Positions 22,134 through 33,288 of a stretch of 64,000 nucleotides of DNA are shown here, piece by piece. The notes under the pieces were generated by a model that was given only the letters and a program-made list of their open reading frames with translations, did no database searches and had not been told where the DNA came from. Numbering within the stretch: the stretch's first letter is position 1; each line of letters starts with the position of its first letter. The DNA lies in contig OZ022498.1 of assembly GCA_963989385.1 (NCBI GenBank), forward strand, positions 3,541,501-3,605,500. The letters are read 5' to 3'. The stretch is from Ctena decussata (lineage: Eukaryota; Mollusca; Bivalvia; Lucinida; Lucinidae). The position numbers were made by a program, and so were the translations under genes.

Positions 22134-23580
22134 AGACAGACGTGTTTCTCTCACCTCGGTCACCAGCAAGGTCTGCAGACCTGTTTCTCTCACCTCGGTC
22201 ACCAGCAAGGTCATGGAGCACATAGTCCACAGCCACATTATGAAGTTCCTGGAGAAGGAAAAGATCCTCTCAGACAACCAACATGGCTTCAGGAAAAGAA
22301 GGTCCTGTGAGACTCAATTGATCAACACCATCCAGGACCTTGCAACCGGCCTGAACAACCACCAGCAAATTGACGCTATCCTGTTGGACTTCTCGAAAGC
22401 TTTTGACAAGGTTCCCCACCAGAGGTTGGCAGCTAAGCTACACCACTATGGGATACGTGGAAGAACCCTGGAATGGATAAAGAGTTTCCTTGAAGGGAGA
22501 GCCCAACAGGTAGTCCTAGACGGAAAGACATCTTCATCTTCGCCAGTCACTTCAGGAGTGCCCCAAGGCACAGTTCTCGGTCCACTACTGTTCCTGGTGT
22601 ACATAAATGACCTCCCAGACAAAGTCAGTTCTACAACACGCCTGTTCGCCGATGACTGCCTGATGTATCGCACCATCGCCACTGACAAGGATGCCATGGC
22701 TTTGCAGGAGGACCTCGACCATTTACAGAAGTGGGAGCAAGACTGGCAGATGAAATTCAATCCAAGCAAATGTGAAGTAATCCGCATTACCAACAAACGC
22801 AAAGTAATCGACAAGGCATACAAGATCCATGACCAGACTCTTCAACGTACTAACAAGGCCAAATACCTGGGTATTACAATTGATAGCTCCCTAACATGGA
22901 ATGCACACGTTGACGCCATCGCCAAGAGGAGTAACAACACTGTGTCCTTTCTACAGAGGAATTTATCATCCTGTCCAAAAGATGTAAAGGCCAAGTGTTA
23001 TAAGTCATTGGTACGACCCCAGCTGGAATATGGTGCAACTGTATGTGACCCCTTCACCAAAAACAACATCAACAAGTTAGAAGCAGTGCAACGACGTGCA
23101 GCAAGATTCTGCCACAGCAACTACCAGCGTACAAGTAGCGTATCAGCTATGATTCAGGATCTGGGCTGGGAGCAGCTGGAAACTAGACGCCAACAACTAA
23201 AAGCTGCCATGCTGTACAGGATCATCAATCAACTTGTTGAAGTTCAGGTTCCGCCTTTGCTCATACCAGCAGGTACCCACACCAGGGGCCACGCCAATAG
23301 ATTTCTCGTCCCATTTGGCAGTGTCAACGCCTTCAAGCACTCCTTCTACCCATCCAGCATCCGACTCTGGAACAGCCTGCCAGCGGAGGTCATCACTGCG
23401 CCGTCCCTAGACGTCTTCAAGACGAGGATGGGTGCAGTACTTCCATAGCTCGAACAACTTGTTTTTAACCTGTTTTTAATCTGCACCGTGGACTTCCGTC
23501 GCACATGTACATAACACACATGAGTGAGAATGTTCCAGAGGAACCCAACTCATTATTGGAAGATGAAGATGAAGATGACG
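22134..23580 (+). mobile_element. 5'-truncated CR1/L2-like non-LTR retrotransposon
   Basis: The fragment begins inside the reverse transcriptase domain and ends in a GAAGAT trimer repeat (about 23559-23578), a short microsatellite tail typical of CR1/L2-type elements. 5' truncation is the usual outcome of incomplete reverse transcription. No poly-A tail and no clear target duplication. Confidence 0.8.
22213..23448 (+). CDS. Truncated reverse transcriptase ORF (non-LTR)
   Basis: A 411-codon ORF from a conventional ATG, but the frame is open back to 22114, so the Met is internal to the original protein. Seen: LLDFSKAFDKVPH (57-69, first catalytic Asp), SGVPQGTVLGPLLF (114-127), FADD (145-148, the catalytic Asp pair), FNPSKCEVI (182-190), KYLGITID (217-224), and a C-terminal extension ending in RLWNSLPAEV, typical of Jockey/CR1/L2-group polyproteins. 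Endonuclease and the N-terminal fingers are missing. Upstream, 22144-22182 is repeated at 22183-22212 and beyond: a 39-bp in-frame tandem duplication of the SLTSVTSKV stretch. The frame has no stops, suggesting fairly recent insertion. Not capable of autonomous movement. Confidence 0.9.
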   Translation: MEHIVHSHIMKFLEKEKILSDNQHGFRKRRSCETQLINTIQDLATGLNNHQQIDAILLDFSKAFDKVPHQRLAAKLHHYGIRGRTLEWIKSFLEGRAQQVVLDGKTSSSSPVTSGVPQGTVLGPLLFLVYINDLPDKVSSTTRLFADDCLMYRTIATDKDAMALQEDLDHLQKWEQDWQMKFNPSKCEVIRITNKRKVIDKAYKIHDQTLQRTNKAKYLGITIDSSLTWNAHVDAIAKRSNNTVSFLQRNLSSCPKDVKAKCYKSLVRPQLEYGATVCDPFTKNNINKLEAVQRRAARFCHSNYQRTSSVSAMIQDLGWEQLETRRQQLKAAMLYRIINQLVEVQVPPLLIPAGTHTRGHANRFLVPFGSVNAFKHSFYPSSIRLWNSLPAEVITAPSLDVFKTRMGAVLP

Positions 23581-23641
23581 CCCGAATAGACTGGCAGCTG
23601 GTTGCCAGTTATTCTACCGTTAAATCTACGGATTTTTCTAA

Positions 23642-25915
23642 TCCGCCACACTTTAGTGGCGGGGTATGATGATATACCTTTCGGTGTCTGTCCGTCCGTC
23701 TGCCCGTCCATCTTCAATATTTCCGATCGATAACTTGAGTATTTCATTCGAGTCACGGAATTTTTTCAGATTTTGCATACATATTGTTATCGGCGATGAG
23801 TGGTATGGGAAATCCGTCCATTTTTAACAGTTACTGCTCTTGTTCACATTGGAAACATGGTTTCTGGCCTGTTTTCCTTTACTGTTTATGATATCGAATG
23901 AAACTTCATAGATATGTTAAACATGAAAGGTTAAAGATTGTGACTAAGGACCATCACTCTGACCTTTCCTGTTCGTGAGTTAGCCGCCCTTGATAGGTCT
24001 GAAAAATGGTTTTTGACCTGTAGTTGTCAGAGAGTAGCTTTTCCCCCCTAGTAGTTTTCCCCCCGGAAAATGACTATGATTTTTCTATAGTAGAATTTCC
24101 CACCGGAAAAATGGCTATATAGCAGAATTTTCCCCCGGAAATATGGCTATATAGCCAATTTTCCCCGGGGAAAATCTACTATACGTGTTTTTGCATAGCC
24201 GTTTTTTCCCTCCATAGTGGATTTTCCCCCTGGTAATATGATTGCAGGAGAACAGCTCCATAGTGGAATTTGGTCCTTCTCCAATTATAATAGTGAGATT
24301 CATAACTGAAACACAAATATGAGTATCTGTCCATAAAATATCGATGGATAATAGATGCTAGAACCGCATGCATGTGTCCATCAGTCTGTCTTATTTTGGT
24401 TCTTGGGAAAACAGGTAGGCATTTTGCTTTTCCATGTTAGCCAAAAACGGATATGAGTGTACTTGGTTGTTTGGATAAAGTTGTATAATTTTGTGTTTGT
24501 GCAAACGTTCATCTGTGCGCGCAGCGGAATGCCTGGACTAGTGTTCGCCCTTTTATGCAGGAGTCGTGGGCTCGACTCCCATTGGTACACACGTCCGATT
24601 ATGATTTTCAATGTAATAAACTCCCTACTAAATCAAACATGACTAGAAAAGCACCCGTTCGTAATATTCCTGTAGCTTACATGCGTATGTGTACGTATAT
24701 AAATATGTGCGATGAGGAGAAATCACATCCGGCTCGTTCCTTAAATTAGTAATTATTGATTATTACAAAAATATGGTTGCTATATTTGCATATCGATTTT
24801 TTGGAATTAATCACGTTTATTACCTCCGTTGAAGTGCCTATACATTTCTTATGCGATTCATTCCGTAAAATGTCTCTGTTCCATTCCGTTCCGTTTCGTT
24901 CCGTTCTGCAAGATACCAGTAGTCATACCAAATTCACTAATAGCCAATTTCCCGGTGGGGGAAAAAGGACTATGGGGGAAAAGTGGCTCTATGAGGTCCG
25001 GACAATCCACTATATAGCGGTCCTTCCTATAGCCATTTTTCCGGGGGGAAAGGGGAAAAAACACTCTCTGACAGTAGTTCCTTTACTATAAGGAATATCT
25101 GAATGAAACTTCACAGATATGTTGAACATCAAAGGTTACATGTTGTGACTAAGAACCGACACTGAGACCTTTTCAGTTTGTGAGTTATCTGCCCTTGATT
25201 GATCTGAAACCTTCACTATATGGAATATCTAAATAAAACTTCACAGATATGTTGAACATCAAAGGTTACATATTGTGATTAAGGACCGTTACTTTTATTT
25301 TTCCAGTTTGTGAGTTATCCACCCTTGATAGGTCTGGAAAATAGATTTTTGGCATGTAGTTCCTTTACTATATGAAACATCTAAATGAAACTTCACAGAT
25401 ATATTGAAGATCAAAGGTTACATATTGTGACTAAGAACCGTCACTCTGACCTTTCCAGTTCGTGAGTTATACACCCTTGACAGGTCTGAAAAATGGTTTT
25501 TGGGCTGTAGTTCCTTAACTATAAGGGATATCTGAATGAAAGTTCAAAATCATGTTGGAATATGAAAAATTACATATTGTGACTAAGAACCGTCACTCTT
25601 ACTTTTCCAGTTCGTGAGTTTTTTGCCCCTGATTGATCTGAAAAATGGTTTTGACCTGTTGTTCCTTTACTATATTGTTTATCTGAATGAAACTTCACAG
25701 ATATATTAAACATTAAGTTACATATTGTGACTAAGGACGGTCACTCTTACCTTTCCAGTTCATTAGTTATCAGTTCTTGATTGATCTGAAACATGGTTTT
25801 TGACCTGTTATTCCTTTTCTGTATAGAATATCTAAACGCTTTACTGCCTGATCTTAATCTACACTGGTCAGAAAGCCCCACAGTGTTAGAAATCCGTCTC
25901 AAGACTGCTCCTGTA
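23642..25915 (+). mobile_element. Modular element, CCGCCAC type, interrupted
   Basis: 5' hairpin CCGCCACACTTTAGTGGCGG followed by a GTCCGTCCGTCTGCCCGTCC microsatellite and ~170-bp units (GAAACTTCACAGATATGTTG, TTGTGACTAAGGACCGTCAC, TTCCAGTTCGTGAGTTATC). The same family as the H element in the palindrome arms (35250-36071). It is split by the foldback insertion at 24025-25073. Right end approximate. Confidence 0.7.
24020..25078. mobile_element. TGTCAGAGAGT foldback transposon, 5-bp TSD
   Basis: TIRs TGTCAGAGAGT (24025) and ACTCTCTGACA (ending 25073), flanked by GTAGT (24020-24024 and 25074-25078). Comparison with intact units of the host repeat confirms the empty site. Subterminal regions are rich in CCCCCGGAAAAATGGCTATA-type repeats in both orientations. 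The interior carries a B-box-like GGGCTCGACTCCC near 24569. No transposase recognised. Confidence 0.8.
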
Positions 25916-25928
25916 TGAGGGGTTTATA

Positions 25929-27496
25929 TACTGGACAAAAAAAGTTAAGGATCAAACATTAGACTGAAATTTTTATAATGAAAAAAGTAATTTTCAAAAA
26001 ATCATTTTCTTCTGTTGAATACATCTAACATTGCTGCACAAGATTGCATGACACATATTGGAATCTGATCACGTGACACACCAGCAGAAATGAATGAACA
26101 GGCATACCCCTAAAATCAAAGTGAAAACTGGCATTGACACAAAACTGAATGTCCATTATTTTGGCTTTATCCATGCAAAATCATTTTCAATTCTCAGTGT
26201 GGCCTCCAAGGGCTTGAATAACTGCATGACAGCCAATCGGTGTGCTTCTTATAAATTCCGAGAGGCCCATTTAGGGACCCGTTTGCCATTTTTCACGAAA
26301 GGCATGAATGAGCTCTCCTTGAGTTTCAGGAAGCCTCTCGTGGTCAGGATTGGCGGTGTAACATGTACTAAGAATGCTAAATCGGATTTAAAACTTGTGA
26401 TCAAATCGAAATGTCAATGCGGGCGATTGTTTCTGTCGCTAGGTACTGGTCCACCACATTTGCCCTGTGATTCGATGATGTCATCGCCAAAAACTTTAGC
26501 AAACGGTCTCGTAATTGGATAAAACGTGTCAGTACTAACTCGAACACCAATCAGAGCGCCTCTTTCTGGCATGCGCAAGTCCACACAGCTACCAATCCAG
26601 GTGCCGCACCATACCATCACCCACCCTCCTCGAGACATGTCATATTCCGCAACACGATTTAATCCATAATGTACGTGACGTGTACCCGGCAGGCGTCACA
26701 CCCTTCTCCCATCATCGTAGATATCTACATACAAATCTGGACTCATCTGTGAATAGAACACGGGTCCAATGACCCAGCTGCCAATTTGGGTCATTTTTTG
26801 CCGACTGTCACCTCGCATTTCTATGGAATCGCATCAATCCTGGCCTCATTACCAGCATGCAAGTGCGCAAATTAGCTGTATAAAGTCTGTTTCTAACCGT
26901 TTTTGCTGAAATTAGCCGATTAAATCATTTAATGGACAAACAATGCGCATCCTCACAGTGTTATTGTGTTGAAACAGTAGTTTGGGACAGAGACTTCGTC
27001 CTTATGGACGAGTCTAGTTAATCGCAAGTTTTAAATCTGATTGAACATGCTTGACAGATGTTACAAAACACCAATTCTAACCATCAGAAGCTTCAGGAAA
27101 ATCCTGGACAGCTAATTCAGGCCTTTCATGAAAAATGGCAAACGAGTCCCCAAATGAGCCTCAAGCGCTTTACCAAAAAAATACTGAGTAGCTGCTATGC
27201 AGTTATTTAGACCCCCAGAGATATCGATGAACACTGGCAATGGATCTGCATGGATAAAGCCAAGAATCACGGATATTCAATTTTGTGGTGATGCCATTTT
27301 TCACTTCGGTTTTAGGGGTATATCTGTTTATTCGTTTCTTCTGGTGTGTCACGTGATCCGATTCCAATATTTGTATGCAGTTCTGTGGCGCTTTGAAAGC
27401 TAAATGTAACAGAAGAAAAATATTTTGGGATAATTCATTTCTCATGATCTAAGCTTCAGTCAAATATTTGATCCCTAACTTTTTTTTTGTCCAGTA
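25929..27496 (-). mobile_element. Decayed Tc1/mariner transposon
   Basis: TIRs CTGGACAAAAAAAGTTAAGG (from 25931) and the near complement ending CCAG at 27494, with TA on both sides (25929-25930, 27495-27496). About 30 bp of TIR plus ~200-bp related subterminal inverted sequence. The minus strand carries transposase relics. Confidence 0.8.
26414..26830 (-). pseudogene. Tc1/mariner transposase remnant
   Basis: Minus-strand fragments match the catalytic core of Tc1-family transposases: HWTRVLFTDESRFVCR (about 26795-26740, containing the second catalytic Asp of the DDE/D triad) and, in another frame, SRGGWVMVWCGTWIG (near 26630). Stops and frameshifts separate the pieces and the first and third catalytic residues were not found, so the gene is dead. 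The N-terminal DNA-binding part should lie nearer 27400 but is not readable. Confidence 0.65.
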
Positions 27497-27560
27497 TATT
27501 TATATCTATTTACAGTAAGGCCAGCATATTTCTGGTTATCCCAGTTCTGTGGCTATTTTT

Positions 27561-29519
27561 GTCCCCCCACCAAAGGTGAGGGAGGACATATTGTTTTCAG
27601 TGCGGATCCCGTCGGCGTCGGCGTCTGCGTCGGCGTGACAGTTTCTTGTATGCGCGATATCTCTTGAGCCAATGGATGGAATTTCACCAAACTTGTATGG
27701 TTATATCATTGGGACAAACTTAAGAGCTGATTAGATTTTGGTGACCTTGACCTCATTTTCAAGGTCACTGGAGGACTTAGATGAAATTTCTTGTATGTGC
27801 AATATCTCTTGAACCAATGGATGGAATTTCACCAAACTTGCATGGATACATCATTTGGACAAACTTAAGAGCTGATTAGATTTTGGTGACCTTGACTTCA
27901 TTTTCAAGGTCATTGGAGGACTTTGATGAAATTTCTTGTATGCGCGATATCTCTTGAACCAATGGATGGAATTTCACCAAACTTGCATGGATATATCACT
28001 GGGACAAACTTAAGAGCTGGTTAGATTTTGGTGATCTTGACTTCATTTTCAAGGTCATTGGAGGACTTAGATGACAATTTCTTGTATCCACAATATACAA
28101 TATCTCCCGAACCAATGGATGAAATTTTATCAAACTTGCATGGATACATCATTGGGACAAGTTGATGAGCTGATTAGATTTTGGTGACCTTGACCTTATT
28201 TTGAAGGTCGCTGGAGGACTTAGATGACAATTTCTTGTACCCTCAATATCTCCTGAACCAATGGATGGAATTTCACCAAACATTTTTTGATACATAATTG
28301 GGACCAAGTTTATGAGCTGTTTAGATTTTAGTGACCTTGACCTTATTTTAAAGGTCACTGGAAGATAATTTCTTGTACCCACAATATCTCCTGAACCAAT
28401 AAATGGAATTTAGCCAAAACTTTCATGGATACATCATTTGGACAAGTTTAAGAGCTGATGACATTTTGGTGACCTTGACCTCATTTCCAAGGGAGGACTT
28501 AGATGACAGTATCTTAACCCATGATATCTTGTAAACTAATGGATGGAAGTTCACAAAACTTGCATGGAAACATCATTTGGACACATTTAATAGCTGATTA
28601 GGTTTTGGTGACCTTGACCTTATTTTCAAGGTCACTGGATGACTTAAATGACAATTTCTTATACCCATGATGTCCCCTAAACTTATGGATGGAATTTCAC
28701 CAAACTTTCATGGATACATCATTGGGACAAGTTTACGAGCTATTTAGATTTAAGTGCCCTTGACCTTATTTAAATGACAGCTTTTTGTACAATTTCTTAT
28801 ACCCACGATGTCCCCTAAACTAATGGATGGACTTTCACCAAACTTTCATGGATACATCATTGGGACAAGTTTACGGGCTGTTTAGATTTTGGTGACCTTG
28901 ACCTTATTTTAAAGGTCACTGGAGGATTTAAATGACATTTTTTGTACCCATGATATCTCTGGAACCAGTAGACGGAATTTTTACCTAACTTGCATGGATA
29001 CATTTCCAGGACTAGCTAAAGAGCTGATCAGATTTTGGTGACCTTGACCTCATTTTCAAGATAACAAGAGGAGTTCGATATGATAAATTTCACTAAAATT
29101 GGTATGTCTCATTAGCCTTTGGCTTGATTTGCACTTTACTTTCATAGATATACCTTTGGGACAATCTCAAGAGTCTACTATGTTTTAATTACCTTGACCC
29201 CATTTTCAAGGTCAAAAGCTAAACTTACAAATGCTTATTTTTTTTCTCTTAAATGAGTTATACCTAGAACCAATTGACGGATATTCATCAGGCTTGCATG
29301 AATATATCATTTGACAGGTTTAAAACATGTTTAGCAGTTGGTGACCATGACCCATTTTTCAAGGACATAGTCTTATATGTAGGATATCTTTAGAACCAGT
29401 GGATGTTTTTTCTCCAAACTTGCATAGATATTTTATTTGTACAGGCTTTTTATTCATTAGAGGGGATGGGAAATGGGCTGGTGGGGGACATCAGTTTTTC
29501 TCTGAAAAACATTTCTAGT
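27561..29519 (+). mobile_element. Modular element, GTCCCCCCACC type (C)
   Basis: 5' hairpin GTCCCCCCACCAAAGGTGAG...GAGGACATATTG, a GTCGGCGTCGGCGTC minisatellite, then about 13 units of ~130 bp (ATCTCTTGAACCAATGGATG, AATTTCACCAAACTTGCATG, GTGACCTTGACCTCATTTTC, AAGGTCACTGGAGGACTTAG). It ends GGTGGGGGACATCAG...CATTTCTAGTT. This copy is complete. Its right three quarters also form the left arm of a large palindrome. Confidence 0.8.
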
Positions 29520-29949
29520 TAGCTAATATATAGTTACGATGTCCAGAAGTTGCGGGGTATCATGCAGTGCCTGTGGTGCTTTTAATTTACAGTACAGTCC
29601 AATATGCCCACGTATTTCAGCCAATGGCACACTGGGTGCGTATTTCCTGGTGTATTGGATTGAAGAAATTAATCGTACATGTGCTGCCTGTTGGAGTCAA
29701 ACATATGAGCCACGACATGACAAAACCAACAATGTGGTTGTGCGCACAGCGCAGACTCAGATCAGCCTGGGCATCTGCCGAGTTTGATCAGACTCTTCAT
29801 TAAGTGCTCAAAGGGTAGCTAAGAGGCTATGCTACCTCCATGCGGACAGTGAAGGCTCTGATCAGACTGGGTGGATGCCCAGGCTGATCTGAGTCTGCAC
29901 TGGGCGCACAACCACATTGTTGGTTTTGTCGTGTCGCGGCTCAATTATA
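28017..29949. repeat. Palindrome P1, left arm
   Basis: Reverse complement of 31343-33288 with very high identity; equivalent positions sum to 61305 near the outer end and 61292 near the inner end. The 13-bp shift is an insertion in the right arm near 31760 (TATTTTTTGAAAT). Single-base differences are also present, e.g. GGATACATC at 28852 against a GAATACATC complement on the right. This arm includes most of element C, a ~190-bp unassigned stretch (29520-29705) and one TGAGCC MITE. It is contiguous with an intact element, so it is likely the original. Confidence 0.9.
29706..29943. mobile_element. TGAGCC MITE, copy at P1 left arm tip
   Basis: TGAGCCACGACATGACAAAA to its complement ending GGCTCA; ~240-bp palindrome of the family at 5281-5521. 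Its inner end is 6 bp from the P1 spacer. Confidence 0.85.
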
Positions 29950-31342
29950 CTCCCTGCATGAAAGGCAAATATTCATAGAGCCTGAGTATTTGCATTTCAC
30001 GTAGGATGTCGTAGGTTCGACTCCCACCTTGTTCTTGTTCTTGTTGCAAATCTTTACCGTCCCTCTTGGAACAACCACTGATGACTCAGCGTCGTAAAAT
30101 TTTTTCAGTGTATATTTTGCACATCCGTAAAATGTTTGTAAATTAAAGTTTATAAGGGGCATTATTATGTACAACAATCCATCACCATATTCGTGGGGCT
30201 TATCTCCAGTATTTACACAAATATCTTCTCAGAGGATATTCACCAAATGGTTTTAAAACATAAAACCATAAAACGATAAAATCATCACTATGCTGCATAT
30301 TTTACGATGGCCTACTGCTGCTCATTTCTTATTCAGGGCAATACTGTTTAATATACGTTGCCGAGCTCCATGTAACAGGTAACAGAGTCTACGACTTTGG
30401 TACTCAATTTTTAAGATATGGTCAGTAGAGATATGACTGTATAGTTCCATATGTCCTTTACTTGCATCCAGGATGAACTGCAACTGCAGATTGACAGGGT
30501 GGTCGTAAAACGATCTACCATAACGTTCGACACATAGATTGTCAATTTCACTTATGACATTTTGCCTAATAGGTTCTAAAATTCTACACTGTAGTATAAA
30601 ATGTTCAAGTGTCTCATTAGCTGCTTTACATAGGTAACATATAGCAGTTTGACTTTGGCCTTGAAACCGAGATCTCTTGTCTTGTAAAATATAGGTATCA
30701 GTTACTAATTTCAGTTTCACAGATAATCTTGTAGATTCACGAGCTGGGTCAGTAGATATTTGTAACAGGCTATGAACTTTATCAGGTTGATAAGAGTCAC
30801 AATTCAGGTATGTAAGAGAACTATACAATTTACTGTCTATGATCACTCTGTCTTTCCAGTAAGTGTTCACTGCAGTTTTGATCATTTTTTTCCATTCTGA
30901 TTTACCCATACGTTCCTCTAGTAATGATATAGGATTTGGTAATCCATATTTATGTAAAATGCGGCGAATTATCACTAGCCAGCTGTAGCTCTGGTTGTTT
31001 TTGGTAGTTAACTGACGATAAGCAATTCTCTTCTCACGACTGGTAACATCCTGTCTACAGATGTTATTAAAAAATGTTAAAGCTTTCATATGTATCTGTC
31101 CTTCAATTGGTATAAATCCTGTAAGAATATACACCACTGGGTCTGGAGTATTTTTCGGTAACGATAAAATTCGTTTAAGCAGTTTTTTGAAACATAGCTC
31201 CAAAGAATGCAGACCTGCAGACTCAGGCATTATTATTTCTAAACCATATGTTAAAATTGGAAGTATATAAATACGAACGAGATGTAAAGAGGTTTCCGGG
31301 TCAAGCCCATTTTCACCGTGTAAACCAACTGGTAATAAGCCA
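29950..31342 (-). mobile_element. P1 spacer: non-LTR retrotransposon 3' fragment
   Basis: The unique sequence between the P1 arms. It contains the C-terminal ORF (30322-31347, minus) and its putative 3' region (29950-30321) with a TTGTTCTTGTTCTTGTT microsatellite near 30029 and a B-box-like GGTTCGACTCCCACC at 30013. Upstream coding sequence is cut off where the MITE begins. Confidence 0.65.
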
Positions 31343-31347
31343 TATAA
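30322..31347 (-). pseudogene. Non-LTR retrotransposon ORF2 C-terminus
   Basis: The open minus-strand frame runs from the MITE boundary (31347) to a stop at 30322, 341 codons, of which 302 follow the first ATG (31230). Seen: GLHGENGLDPETSLHLV and YILPILTYGLE before the Met (the thumb-like region following reverse transcriptase palm), KKLLKRILSLPKNTPDPVVY after it, and a CCHC-type zinc knuckle (Cys198-x2-Cys201-x8-His210-x4-Cys215, counted from the ATG). This order is typical of the region downstream of the polymerase in molluscan LINE polyproteins. The palm domain with its catalytic aspartates is absent: the TGAGCC MITE and the palindrome junction interrupt the frame exactly there. No function as a host gene is implied. 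Confidence 0.75.
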
Positions 31348-33288
31348 TTGAGCCGCGACACGACAAAACCAACAATGTGGTTGTGCGCCCAGTGCAGACT
31401 CAGATCAGCCTGGGCATCCACCCAGTCTGATCAGAGCCTTCACTGTCCGCATGGAGGTAGCATAGCCTCTTAGCTACCCTTTGAGCACTTAATGAAGAGT
31501 CTGATCAAACTCGGCAGATGCCCAGGCTGATCTGAGTCTGCGCTGTGCGCACAACCACATTGTTGGTTTTGTCATGTCGTGGCTCATATGTTTGACTCCA
31601 ACAGGCAGCACATGTACGATTAATTTCTTCAATCCAATACACCAGGAAATACGCACCCAGTGTGCCATTGGCTGAAATACGTGGGCATATTGGACTGTAC
31701 TGTAAATTAAAAGCACCACAGGCACTGCATGATACCCCGCAACTTCTGGACATCGTAACTTATTTTTTGAAATATATATTAGCTAACTAGAAATGTTTTT
31801 CAGAGAAAAACTGATGTCCCCCACCAGCCCATTTCCCATCCCCTCTAATGAATAAAAAGCCTGTACAAATAAAATATCTATGCAAGTTTGGAGAAAAAAC
31901 ATCCACTGGTTCTAAAGATATCCTACATATAAGACTATGTCCTTGAAAAAATGGGTCATGGTCACCAACTGCTAAACATGTTTTAAACCTGTCAAATGAT
32001 ATATTCATGCAAGCCTGATGAATATCCGTCAATTGGTTCTAGGTATAACTCATTTAAGAGAAAAAAATAAGCATTTGTAAGTTTAGCTTTTGACCTTGAA
32101 AATGGGGTCAAGGTAATTAAAACATAGTAGACTCTTGAGATTGTCCCAAAGGTATATCTATGAAAGTAAAGTGCAAATCAAGCCAAAGGCTAATGAGACA
32201 TACCAATTTAAGTGAAATTTATCATATCGAACTCCTCTTGTTATCTTGAAAATGAGGTCAAGGTCACCAAAATCTGATCAGCTCTTTAGCTAGTCCTGGA
32301 AATGTATCCATGCAAGTTAGGTAAAAATTCCGTCTACTGGTTCCAGAGATATCATGGGTACAAAAAATGTCATTTAAATCCTCCAGTGACCTTTAAAATA
32401 AGGTCAAGGTCACCAAAATCTAAACAGCCCGTAAACTTGTCCCAATGATGTATTCATGAAAGTTTGGTGAAAGTCCATCCATTAGTTTAGGGGACATCGT
32501 GGGTATAAGAAATTGTACAAAAAGCTGTCATTTAAATAAGGTCAAGGGCACTTAAATCTAAATAGCTCGTAAACTTGTCCCAATGATGTATCCATGAAAG
32601 TTTGGTGAAATTCCATCCATAAGTTTAGGGGACATCATGGGTATAAGAAATTGTCATTTAAGTCATCCAGTGACCTTGAAAATAAGGTCAAGGTCACCAA
32701 AACCTAATCAGCTATTAAATGTGTCCAAATGATGTTTCCATGCAAGTTTTGTGAACTTCCATCCATTAGTTTACAAGATATCATGGGTTAAGATACTGTC
32801 ATCTAAGTCCTCCCTTGGAAATGAGGTCAAGGTCACCAAAATGTCATCAGCTCTTAAACTTGTCCAAATGATGTATCCATGAAAGTTTTGGCTAAATTCC
32901 ATTTATTGGTTCAGGAGATATTGTGGGTACAAGAAATTATCTTCCAGTGACCTTTAAAATAAGGTCAAGGTCACTAAAATCTAAACAGCTCATAAACTTG
33001 GTCCCAATTATGTATCAAAAAATGTTTGGTGAAATTCCATCCATTGGTTCAGGAGATATTGAGGGTACAAGAAATTGTCATCTAAGTCCTCCAGCGACCT
33101 TCAAAATAAGGTCAAGGTCACCAAAATCTAATCAGCTCATCAACTTGTCCCAATGATGTATCCATGCAAGTTTGATAAAATTTCATCCATTGGTTCGGGA
33201 GATATTGTATATTGTGGATACAAGAAATTGTCATCTAAGTCCTCCAATGACCTTGAAAATGAAGTCAAGATCACCAAAATCTAACCAG
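31343..33288. repeat. Palindrome P1, right arm (derived copy)
   Basis: Inverted copy of 28017-29949. It stops abruptly inside a unit of element C (…AATCTAACCAG at 33288) with no element end, and is followed directly by the 221-bp direct repeat X. The truncated end suggests this is the derived arm. Confidence 0.9.
31349..31586. mobile_element. TGAGCC MITE, copy at P1 right arm tip
   Basis: Mirror image of 29706-29943. It adjoins the LINE ORF, whose frame ends at its border. Confidence 0.85.

Larger units (their letters stand above)
21893..23640. repeat. Foldback element split by a LINE
   Basis: CGGTAGAATAACTGGCAACC followed by AGCTGCCAGTC (21937-21966) recurs inverted at 23588-23621 (GACTGGCAGCTGGTTGCCAG, TTATTCTACCG). 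A GGGCG block and CCGTA block flank both in mirrored order. The reverse-transcriptase fragment sits in the loop, so it probably inserted into a pre-existing palindrome. Confidence 0.6.

Noticed and set aside
22446..22823. 125-codon antisense ORF
   Set aside because: Shadow on the opposite strand of the reverse transcriptase, whose motifs are unambiguous on the plus strand.
24500..24590. tRNA gene (B box GGGCTCGACTCCC)
   Set aside because: Only the B box is convincing; no cloverleaf, and it lies inside a foldback transposon.
29539..29787. Cys-rich 82-codon ORF (mirrored at 31505-31753)
   Set aside because: It runs from an unassigned 190-bp stretch into the TGAGCC MITE, so at least half is transposon sequence; conservation is explained by the P1 palindrome.
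27561..33288. CRISPR-like or satellite array
   Set aside because: Repeat units are long (~130 bp), diverged, with no constant spacer-repeat alternation, in a eukaryotic context.
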